A stretch of 20,209 nucleotides of DNA, from assembly GCA_021780585.1 (NCBI GenBank), contig JAJXYM010000427.1:1-20209 (forward strand), given 5' to 3'. The stretch comes from Deltaproteobacteria bacterium. GTDB lineage: Bacteria; Desulfobacterota; Binatia; Binatales; Binataceae. Under the pieces are notes generated by a model. That model saw only the letters and a program-made list of their open reading frames with translations, did not search any database and had not been told where the DNA came from. The stretch's first letter is position 1. Every line of letters starts with the position of its first letter. This document shows, piece by piece, positions 14,386 through 20,209 of this stretch. Position numbers and translations under genes: made by a program.

Positions 14386-14635
14386 AGGTTAACCGCCTGG
14401 TTCCGCGAACTTTTCTCGCCAGCGTTCTCCGCCCATAGCGGCCGCCAAATCGACGACTGTGGGAGTTGCGATCGACCCGGTTTCCGTTCGATTCTCCGTC
14501 ACGGCGGTGATCGCCGCACGACGCGCCTCTTATGAACTGACGGGCATCGGGGCGCGGGCCACGAGAATTGAGATCGGGTTCAAATCCCCGCGTCTCCGAA
14601 CGAAGCGCCAACCAGAACCAAATGCTTCTGAGACA
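14386..14635. other. Noncoding spacer with a tRNA T-arm-like fragment
   Basis: About 250 bases between tRNA-Asn and the SpoIID gene hold no convincing gene. At 14575-14598 the string CGGGTTCAAATCCCCG then CGTCTCCG resembles the T-arm and acceptor 3' strand of a tRNA, and its reverse translation gives RRRGDLNP, a familiar tRNA-derived peptide. No matching 5' acceptor strand (GGAGACG) or CCA is present, so it is not an intact tRNA. It also differs from the tRNA-Asn 3' end. Confidence 0.4.
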
Positions 14636-15856
14636 TCAGCCGCTGACGGTGGTCCCGCGATAGTAATGCCGCAGGATTTCCGAGTAATTCTTGCCCGCAT
14701 TCGCCATGACGGCCGCGCCGATCTGGCATAGGCCGACGCCATGCCCCCATCCGGCGCCCCTCAAGACCAAGCGGTCGGACTCTCTGTCGACTACGAATGC
14801 GGAGCTGTAAAGATGCGTGGGCGATAAGGCGCGGCGAATTTCCAGTTCTTTACCGATGACGACGTGGTCGCGCTCCCCGGCGATCTTCAGCCGATAGATC
14901 CGGCCTGAAGGTCCGCGCGCGAGCGCATCCACGTCGCGAATCGGACCAAGATCCACGCCAAGCCTCGATCTGATCAGATCGGCGAGTCCTGCGGGCGTAT
15001 ACGCGACCCGCCAGCGATAGAAATCGCGGGTCTCCTGATCGAATCCCGGCAGAACGCGTGAGAGGAGTTCCGAATCGTCCGTATTGCAGTAAGCTGGCGG
15101 ATTGGAGCGGATCCAGGCCTCGGGACTGTAAGGGCGGGATTGCGCCGGGCCGTCGTACACAGACTCAAGATAGGGAATATCCTCGTCTTCCCAGGCGGTC
15201 GCATAGCGTTCGGTTAGTCCGCCGCAGGACTTGGAAAACCGCGCGTCGCAGATCGCGCCGTTGTAACGGAGAAACTCGCCCGCCGTCGCGCGGACCGCAT
15301 CGGCCGCGGCCGGAGAGAACGCTTTCGTGATCCCCTGATAGCGCTGGCAGTGGTCGTCGGCGCACACATCGAAATCCGGATGCGCTTCGCGGCCGTACCA
15401 GCGAAGGATTTCGTGAGAATCGAGAGCCTGACTCCGCGCACTCCCGGCGGGGGAAGGATTTGCTTTCGGAAACCACAGCCAGCTACGGGAAATCACCGCG
15501 TGAGCTTTCAGCAGTTCAAGCGGACAGGACGCGCTCATCTCGGATGAAATCACGCTCGTGACGTATTCCTCGAGCGAGACATCATTGATCATCGTCAGTC
15601 CCGCTTTCCGCTTCACGAGGCGGAAAGCCCCACGGAATACCTGGCGCTCCTTGCGTTCCCAATGAAACCCGATTCCGATCGTGACGTCGTCCACCGCGAA
15701 CGCGCACGACGCCGGGTCCGACGGCGCAAGCGAAACTTCAGAAGTGAATCTGTGGCGCCCGGAAGCGTACGGCTTGCCGGAAGCATCCGTGAACGCGCCC
15801 GTCAATTCGACTTCAACGGCGGACCGTTCTTCAATCAGTCCTACGGAAACGTTCAA
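14636..15856 (-). CDS. SpoIID/LytB domain protein
   Basis: A 406-residue protein. The SpoIID core begins INDVSLEEYVTSVISSEM, whose Glu (~106) matches the catalytic acid of SpoIID lytic transglycosylases. It is followed by LLKAHAVISRSWL, then DVCADDHCQRYQG (Cys165, His169, Cys170, the zinc-site region), SKSCGG, and GAGWGHGVGLCQIGA near 367-381. SpoIID cleaves glycan strands already stripped of stem peptides. I choose TTG at 15856: it overlaps the previous stop as TTGA, has GGAGAG 6 bases upstream, and gives a clean N-terminus (MNVSVGLIEERSAV); the longer frame would run deep into the DUF4922 gene. Residues ~1-85 form an uncharacterised beta-rich leader domain. No signal peptide or membrane helix is visible, which is unlike sporulation SpoIID. 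Last gene of the four-gene cassette. Confidence 0.86.
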   Translation of the reverse strand: MNVSVGLIEERSAVEVELTGAFTDASGKPYASGRHRFTSEVSLAPSDPASCAFAVDDVTIGIGFHWERKERQVFRGAFRLVKRKAGLTMINDVSLEEYVTSVISSEMSASCPLELLKAHAVISRSWLWFPKANPSPAGSARSQALDSHEILRWYGREAHPDFDVCADDHCQRYQGITKAFSPAAADAVRATAGEFLRYNGAICDARFSKSCGGLTERYATAWEDEDIPYLESVYDGPAQSRPYSPEAWIRSNPPAYCNTDDSELLSRVLPGFDQETRDFYRWRVAYTPAGLADLIRSRLGVDLGPIRDVDALARGPSGRIYRLKIAGERDHVVIGKELEIRRALSPTHLYSSAFVVDRESDRLVLRGAGWGHGVGLCQIGAAVMANAGKNYSEILRHYYRGTTVSG

Positions 15857-16746
15857 CGCGCACTCTCCAGCTTCGCGGCGACTTCCTGAAACTGATCGTC
15901 GGGCAATGTGACCTCGCGAAAAATTGCGGCGATGTCGTCGCCGCTGATTCGTTCGAAATCCCGCGCCAGCGGCGCCACAAGTATTCCGCACAAATCAATC
16001 GCCGCGGGACTCACCGTCAGTTCGCCGGTATGAAAGACCCGTGGCCGATGCTTTCCGCGCGGAAACAGATACGCGACCCACTCTCCGCGCTCATGAAAGA
16101 CAGCGATGTTGACCAACGGTTCCGCTCGTTTGCCGGCCGTTTCCGCAAGCAAATCGATGGCGCGATCCATTCGATCGATCAAAGCGGCTCGATCCCGTCC
16201 ACGCAGCAGGAACACATTTCTTCCGTAGTTCGGCACGGTGACGCCGGACAGTCCGGCGGTATCCTTTTCTATCGGAAGCAATTCCCGCGAACCCGCCTGA
16301 AAGTGCATATGGTCCGGTGCGGACGCGCCGCATTCCGGACCGTTATAAATAACGAAATACCCGGGCAGGGCCGCGGCAAGGTCGAGCATATTTCCGAACT
16401 GGTTCGCGATGCGCTGCGAGCCGTGTTCCCGGTGGACGATCGTGAGGTGACGATCCACGATTGGAAACGGATTGCAGTAGATCGTGAAGTCCTGATCAAA
16501 CCGCGCGCCTTCCTCCTCCGGCGGCAGATTAGCCGAACACAGGAAGCAGGGGCGTTTCGCAATCGACTCGGGGTCGACCGGCGCCGTTGTGCTGCCAACG
16601 CGATGGGGAATGTGACGGATAAAGACGTCGAACCAGTCGATCCGCACCCGCCGTGTTTTCGCCCGCGCGAGGCCTTCGACGCCTTTCGCGAGCCGCGGCC
16701 ATGCGCGCGCCTGTCGTTTGAACAGCTCTTCTATTTCGCGGATCAT
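15853..16746 (-). CDS. DUF4922 family, HIT/GalT-like nucleotide enzyme
   Basis: A 297-residue protein. Residues 67-70 are CFLC, a probable zinc Cys-x-x-Cys. Residues 91-105 read CNPFPIVDRHLTIVH, and 134-150 read YNGPECGASAPDHMHFQ, ending in a His-x-His-x-Gln triad at 146-150. The PFP-hxxx-HLTIV and YNG-x-x-x-GAS-x-x-H-x-H-x-Q pattern is that of Ap4A phosphorylase and galactose-1-phosphate uridylyltransferase in the HIT superfamily, which act through a covalent nucleotidyl-histidine. I recall DUF4922 as the matching Pfam name. It could transfer or phosphorolyse a nucleotide on a sugar. The ATG at 16746 overlaps the glycosyltransferase stop as ATGA, and its own stop overlaps the SpoIID start. 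No signal peptide. Substrate unknown. Confidence 0.78.
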   Translation of the reverse strand: MIREIEELFKRQARAWPRLAKGVEGLARAKTRRVRIDWFDVFIRHIPHRVGSTTAPVDPESIAKRPCFLCSANLPPEEEGARFDQDFTIYCNPFPIVDRHLTIVHREHGSQRIANQFGNMLDLAAALPGYFVIYNGPECGASAPDHMHFQAGSRELLPIEKDTAGLSGVTVPNYGRNVFLLRGRDRAALIDRMDRAIDLLAETAGKRAEPLVNIAVFHERGEWVAYLFPRGKHRPRVFHTGELTVSPAAIDLCGILVAPLARDFERISGDDIAAIFREVTLPDDQFQEVAAKLESAR

Positions 16747-18017
16747 CCCCGCATCCGAGCCTGAATCTCGATAGTTCGGAGCCAGTCCTTGTACAGATCG
16801 TAGCGATTCGCAACGGCGCGCGGCAGGGCGCTGTCGCTGTTGCCTTCCCAACGGCGGCAAAGATAGACGGACTCGTAAACACGGGCGATTTCGTAGTCGC
16901 GACTGACGCGCAACGCTACCGCGTAATCCTCGCCATAGCTGACATTCGGAAATCCGATACGGCGCAGAACCGAAGTATTGAACGCGCGCGGCGCGCCAAG
17001 GCCATTGATGCGGAGCGCGTTGTTTCTTCCATTCTCGCGGCTCCACTCGCGATGGTCGATTAGACCGGGCGGAATCTCCCGCAACGAAAAATCGACCATC
17101 GTATACGAGCCTATCGCCATCGCATAAGGTCCAGCTTCAAGTTCCGCAACCATTCGGCGAAGGACGCCCTCATTGACGTACAGGTCGTCGGAATCAAGCT
17201 GGACGGCGTATTGTCCGCAGTCGGCCGAGTAAATCGCCTCGTTCCAGCACCCGCCGATTCCGAGCTCCCGGCGCTCGGGAACGACGTGTTTGAAACGCGA
17301 GTCGCCAATACCGCGCAGGATTTCCGTCGTCCGATCCGTCGAGTGGTTATCGACGACGATCACATTGAATGCGAAATCGGCATTCTGGGCGAGGGCGCTT
17401 TGAACGGCGTCGAGAATGGTCCGCTCGCGATTCCGAACCGGGATGATGACGCTGGCTTTTACCGGAAATGTTTCCGCCGCGGCCGGAACTTTCTTGAAGT
17501 GCGGCGGCAACCAGGCGCCGATTCGTTTGAGATGCGCCGTCGCGACGCGCTCCATTTCGTTCTGGTAATCGCGATTGCGCGGATCCACATAATCGAACTG
17601 CTTTTCACCCGTCGGCCGCCCATCAATCATCGATGCGCGGTACAACGGTTCGGGAATTCGCACGACGGCGTGCTTTTCCGAGATCCTCAACCGCAGGTCG
17701 TATAGTCCACCCCATTTCCAGCCTTTGTCGATTCCCGCCTGACGCGCAGCCCGAACCGACACGCCAACAACCGGCCCAAAATCGAATCCGTCGCGGATGC
17801 TCCCGCTTTGATAGTCGATACGGGGATGATCCGTCGCGTCGGCATAAACCCAACCGCCGCCGGCTTCGCGGACTACCTGCCCCATCCGATCGAACATGCG
17901 CGGTCCGGCCTCGATTTTCACGCGCGGATCGCCGAGAAAGATGACTTCCGACCCGGCCGCGTCGAGGAGTCCCTGAATACTTGCGGATGAGTAGTCCTCT
18001 GGATAGACGATTTTCAC
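16743..18017 (-). CDS. GT2 glycosyltransferase with extra N-terminal GT-like half
   Basis: A 424-residue protein. Residues ~187-400 are a GT-A family 2 domain: ASVIIPVRNRERTILDAVQS, VVDNHSTDRTTEIL, the metal-binding DSDD at 275-278, and GEDY at 362-365 followed by a CRRW. Residues ~20-150 look like the acceptor half of a second GT-A domain (VYADATD, GPVVGVSVRAARQ, WKWGGLYDLRLRISEK, RIPEPLYR) but lack the nucleotide-binding first half, so this part is probably inactive or structural. The enzyme should transfer a sugar from a nucleotide donor. The start is GTG at 18017, overlapping the DUF1460 stop as GTGA; the end overlaps the DUF4922 start as ATGA. No membrane segments. Confidence 0.88.
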   Translation of the reverse strand: MKIVYPEDYSSASIQGLLDAAGSEVIFLGDPRVKIEAGPRMFDRMGQVVREAGGGWVYADATDHPRIDYQSGSIRDGFDFGPVVGVSVRAARQAGIDKGWKWGGLYDLRLRISEKHAVVRIPEPLYRASMIDGRPTGEKQFDYVDPRNRDYQNEMERVATAHLKRIGAWLPPHFKKVPAAAETFPVKASVIIPVRNRERTILDAVQSALAQNADFAFNVIVVDNHSTDRTTEILRGIGDSRFKHVVPERRELGIGGCWNEAIYSADCGQYAVQLDSDDLYVNEGVLRRMVAELEAGPYAMAIGSYTMVDFSLREIPPGLIDHREWSRENGRNNALRINGLGAPRAFNTSVLRRIGFPNVSYGEDYAVALRVSRDYEIARVYESVYLCRRWEGNSDSALPRAVANRYDLYKDWLRTIEIQARMRG

Positions 18018-18739
18018 GATTCAACCCGGCGCTTCCCGCCATCCCGCGGCCGCGCGACAATGACGCCAGTCATCCGATTTGCCTTGAGAAACCCGCCCAA
18101 TTCCTGCTCCACGACCAAGCCCTCGCTGCGCGACGCGTGACGCATAAGGACTCTTTCGCTATCGCGCGTGATGATTCCAGCATGAAACACATCGAGATTC
18201 TTGCGTGTGGAGGCGAAAAAAATCAGATCGCCGCTTCGCAAATGCGGTTCGAGCCGTGGCGCCGCCGCCTTGGGTACACATTTGAGGCGGGTCAGCCGCG
18301 CGGCGAGACCGGGCACAACATTCAGAACGCGCTCCCTGCTGACGGTCGGGACAGCCGGCGCTGAAACCGGCCTGATTATCCCTTCGCGCACATTGTTGCG
18401 AATCCAGACCGTCATATAGTGATTCCGCCGTTCCCATTGGATGCGGCCTTGTTCATACCGAATCTTTCGCAGCCATTCGATGAAGTCATCAGCGTTTGCA
18501 GCGCGGGCGAGCGCCAGAATTGTTTCGATGTACGTGACGCAGTCGAATCCATCGAGGGACGCCGTGAACACTTCGGCTGTATCGGCCGATCCAATCAGCG
18601 GATTTGGTTTGTAGGGAAGTCCAAGGAAGTGGCGAGAGAGAAGGTCAACTCGGCTTCCGGCGGAACAGTCATGCTTCGCTTGTGATAAAGCCCGCTCCAC
18701 GCGCCGCCGGCTGAGAGCTCGTGGTTGTGCGTGGCTCAT
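18014..18739 (-). CDS. DUF1460 (NlpC/P60-like amidase family) protein
   Basis: A 241-residue protein. FDCVTYIETILALARA carries the expected catalytic Cys67 at the head of a helix, HYMTVWIRNN gives His107, and DLIFFASTRKNLDVFHAGII supplies the catalytic-type His186. This layout is that of DUF1460, a cysteine-peptidase-like family described as N-acetylmuramoyl-L-alanine-amidase-like. LPYKPNPLIG (41-50) is also a family-like stretch. By fold it should cut an amide bond in peptidoglycan stem peptides or a related substrate. No signal peptide is visible, although related proteins that I recall are exported. The ATG at 18739 lacks a strong Shine-Dalgarno. It is the first gene of the cassette, and the promoter must lie in the 30 bases to the DOMON gene or further upstream. 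Confidence 0.83.
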   Translation of the reverse strand: MSHAQPRALSRRRVERALSQAKHDCSAGSRVDLLSRHFLGLPYKPNPLIGSADTAEVFTASLDGFDCVTYIETILALARAANADDFIEWLRKIRYEQGRIQWERRNHYMTVWIRNNVREGIIRPVSAPAVPTVSRERVLNVVPGLAARLTRLKCVPKAAAPRLEPHLRSGDLIFFASTRKNLDVFHAGIITRDSERVLMRHASRSEGLVVEQELGGFLKANRMTGVIVARPRDGGKRRVES

Positions 18740-18770
18740 AGTCGATGCCGGACTTCACGACGGTCGAGAT

Positions 18771-19337
18771 CTACGCCTCGGCGCCGGGCGGCTCAAGCAG
18801 CAGGGTGAATCCATCGGCGTCATGAAAATCCGGCCTGGCGGCCGGATGGCGAAGCGCCCAGTACGAGAGCCCATCGCTCGCCTCGATAACCGCCGAAAGC
18901 CCGATACGGAGGGAAGCGCGCGAGTGTCTCGCGGACAGGCGATCGAGCCGGACCCGGGCGTCGAGCTCAAGCCGACCGCCGGTAGAGCGCACGCCGATAT
19001 GCGGGCGCATCATTTCGTGCGCGAGGGGACCGCCGTCGCGATAGCCGCGGAAGGCGTAGACGGCCCATTCCCCTGACGGGGCGAAGTTGAATTCATGGTA
19101 CGCGGGTTGCCCTTCGACCGCGATGAAGGCTTCGAAGCAGGTGTGCCGCCAAAGCTGTGGGGCGAAGCGCGGCACGCCCAGCGAAGGGACGTGGATCCGG
19201 GGAATATCTCCGTCAAGGCGGAAGGTCATCTGGAGTTTGCCGTTCACCGCTCGGCGCACGAGCGCCTGAATCGCGCGCACCGTCTCAGGGCGGGGCGACG
19301 CATGGGGGCTGAGCTCAACGCGGTGTTCGGTGGTCAT
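18771..19337 (-). CDS. DOMON-like domain protein
   Basis: A protein of about 188 residues, beta-rich, with the line LWRHTCFEAFIAVEG then YHEFNFAPSGEWAVYAFRGYR near residues 60-100 and a late DGLSYWALRH. I recognise these as the DOMON-like (murB-associated type) family, a sugar- or heme-binding beta sandwich. The real ligand is unknown. The start is uncertain: ATG at 19337 (MTTEHRVELSPHASP) or 19370 (MAITPAAAESD); I prefer 19337 on the basis of the family N-terminus. No signal peptide is evident. It lies 31 bases upstream of the DUF1460 gene on the same strand and so may lead that operon, but its base composition resembles the general chromosome more than the cassette. Confidence 0.75.
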   Translation of the reverse strand: MTTEHRVELSPHASPRPETVRAIQALVRRAVNGKLQMTFRLDGDIPRIHVPSLGVPRFAPQLWRHTCFEAFIAVEGQPAYHEFNFAPSGEWAVYAFRGYRDGGPLAHEMMRPHIGVRSTGGRLELDARVRLDRLSARHSRASLRIGLSAVIEASDGLSYWALRHPAARPDFHDADGFTLLLEPPGAEA

Positions 19338-19378
19338 ATCGGACTCGGCGGCCGCCGGCGTGATTGCCATCCAACCGG

Positions 19379-19408
19379 AATATCGAGTCAAACTGTGGGC
19401 GCTAACAA
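19379..19408 (-). promoter_or_regulatory. Weak candidate promoter for the DOMON-like gene
   Basis: On the minus strand TTGTTA (19408-19403) and GATATT (19384-19379), 18 bases apart, each match four of six consensus positions. Transcription would begin near 19372, giving about 35 bases of leader to the ATG at 19337 and arguing against the 19370 start. Such matches occur by chance, so this is tentative. Confidence 0.22.
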
Positions 19409-19424
19409 GCCTTTGGCGCTCCAT

Positions 19425-19886
19425 GTTTCTGTCGAGACGCTGATCGGCCGTTCATCAATATATCGGTGACGGCGCTGGCTGTCGCGTGGCGCCGCTCCTG
19501 TTATCGCTTTCAAACTTTGCTTTAGCGTTTTCGCGGTGACGTTTTCGTCGACCGGAGCGGGTCCGGCTGGTGTGATTTCTGAGGGTCTCAGGCGGCCGAT
19601 TTGGGACCTGGCTCGTCTGCGTCAGAATTGCCAAAACTGGCTGAATTGTCGTGGAATCGGCGATTTTATCCGTAGCGGGCCGCGAGTCTCGGGGGCGGTT
19701 CACGCCCCGCTCGCTAAAAATTATTGGCTCCGTTCGCACGCTCAGGCGAAAGACGCCTCGAGCGGCCTTTGATCGCGACGTCCACGAAACGCAAGCGGAC
19801 TTGCCGCCATGCCGATTGCCGCAACCCGCCTGTTCGTGGCAATAGAACCATATCCAAAGCCGGCCGCCGAACGCGTTTGAAGAGCG
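19425..19886. other. About 460 bases without a recognisable gene
   Basis: Frames on both strands here give no family-like protein. GC is moderate, with AT-rich patches (ATCAATATATCGG near 19455, CTAAAAATTATTGG near 19713). A small hairpin, GGGCG-GTTCA-CGCCC near 19693-19707, precedes the A-rich patch but has no T-run on either reading. The stretch probably carries the control region of the acyl-CoA dehydrogenase gene and perhaps decayed sequence. Confidence 0.5.
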
Positions 19887-20209
19887 ATGAACACAGCAGA
19901 CGAATCGAGAGTTGAGCCCAAGCGCCGCATCCAGTTCGCATTCACCGACGAGCAGGAGCAGTTCCGCTCCGCAATCCGAAGATTTTTGAACGATAAATCT
20001 CCGACGACCGAGGTTCGACGCCTCATGGCCACTGCCGAGGGTTACGATCCGGCGGTGTGGCGCCAGATGAGCGCGGATCTGGCGCTGCCCGGCATCCATA
20101 TACCGGAGCAATATGGCGGCGCCGGGTTTGGCATGGTCGAGCTTTGCATCGTTATGGAGGAGCTTGGGCGCGCGCTGCTTTGCGCCCCCTATTTCTCCAC
20201 GGCGGTGCT
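19887..20209 (+). CDS. Acyl-CoA dehydrogenase, N-terminal part
   Basis: The frame opens at ATG 19887 with GAAGAG just upstream and runs off the window end after about 107 codons. The product begins MNTADESRVEPKRRIQFAFT, then EQFRSAIRRFLNDKSP, VWRQMSADLALPGIHIPEQY, GGAGFGMVELCIVMEELGRA and LLCAPYFSTAV. This is the all-helical N-terminal domain of acyl-CoA dehydrogenases, with the P-E-x-Y-G-G-x-G signature and the following EELGRA helix. The family oxidises acyl-CoA thioesters to enoyl-CoA with FAD and passes electrons to ETF. The catalytic base lies beyond the window, so the acyl specificity is unknown. Divergent from the DOMON-like gene. Confidence 0.92.
   Translation, partial: MNTADESRVEPKRRIQFAFTDEQEQFRSAIRRFLNDKSPTTEVRRLMATAEGYDPAVWRQMSADLALPGIHIPEQYGGAGFGMVELCIVMEELGRALLCAPYFSTAV

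Noticed and set aside
19690..19725. Intrinsic terminator at the GGGCG/CGCCC hairpin
   Set aside because: A-rich rather than T-rich sequence follows on the plus strand, and on the minus strand the T-run comes before the hairpin.
19455..20111. 218-codon minus-strand ORF
   Set aside because: Antisense to the acyl-CoA dehydrogenase start and the spacer; low-complexity, Arg/Ser-rich, no family pattern.
1..20209. CRISPR array, integrase, transposase, toxin-antitoxin pair
   Set aside because: Looked for on both strands; no spaced direct repeats and no such domains were seen.

Overview
The window is a 20.2 kb piece of a high-GC bacterial chromosome that starts inside one gene and ends inside another. 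No rRNA or ribosomal protein fixes the lineage. The gene mix (single Rel-type stringent factor, homogentisate catabolism, methylmalonyl-CoA epimerase, a secoandrostane-monooxygenase-like flavoprotein, acyl-CoA dehydrogenase, a tRNA with encoded CCA) suits an aerobic, heterotrophic, delta-proteobacterium-like or Binatota-like organism. That placement is inference. Genes are dense, Shine-Dalgarno sites are often clear, and short intergenic gaps or 4-base overlaps are common.

Layout. Positions 1-1230: the C-terminal end of Rel, then ridA (+), then a small DUF3565 protein (-). Positions 1260-1430: a palindromic intergenic repeat of the 'CHSERSEE' type. Positions 1452-3306: maiA and hmgA (-), two steps of tyrosine/homogentisate breakdown, with a candidate promoter. 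Positions 3426-5561: a CPA2 cation/proton antiporter carrying two universal-stress-like domains (+). Positions 5558-5985: a frameshifted remnant of an SBBP beta-propeller gene (-). Positions 5986-10796: a minus-strand run read as tandem-VOC protein, HAD hydrolase, (tiny hydrophobic ORF), exported TPR protein, methylmalonyl-CoA epimerase, FmdB zinc ribbon. Positions 10916-11708: metallophosphoesterase with a possible 44-residue downstream ORF (-). Positions 11778-12998: flavin-dependent monooxygenase (-), divergent from trmJ (13094-13873, +). Then an 87-residue hypothetical protein and tRNA-Asn.

Positions 14636-18739 hold the most interesting block: four tightly overlapping minus-strand genes, in transcription order a DUF1460 (NlpC/P60-like amidase family) protein, a GT2 glycosyltransferase with an extra N-terminal GT-like half, a DUF4922 protein with a HIT-type His-x-His-x-Gln motif, and a SpoIID/LytB-domain protein. 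Start and stop codons overlap by 4 bases at all three junctions (GTGA, ATGA, TTGA), so the set looks translationally coupled. Its base composition is visibly lower in GC than the flanking genes, and it lies just past a tRNA. An amidase-like protein with a SpoIID-type lytic enzyme recalls the SpoIIP/SpoIID pair, which strips and then cuts peptidoglycan strands. Here a glycosyltransferase and a HIT-type nucleotide enzyme are added and none of the four shows a signal peptide, which points to a cytoplasmic muropeptide or glycan salvage or modification role. This is inference.

After the cassette come a DOMON-like protein (-) and, past about 460 bases without a recognisable gene, the N-terminal part of an acyl-CoA dehydrogenase (+) running off the window end.
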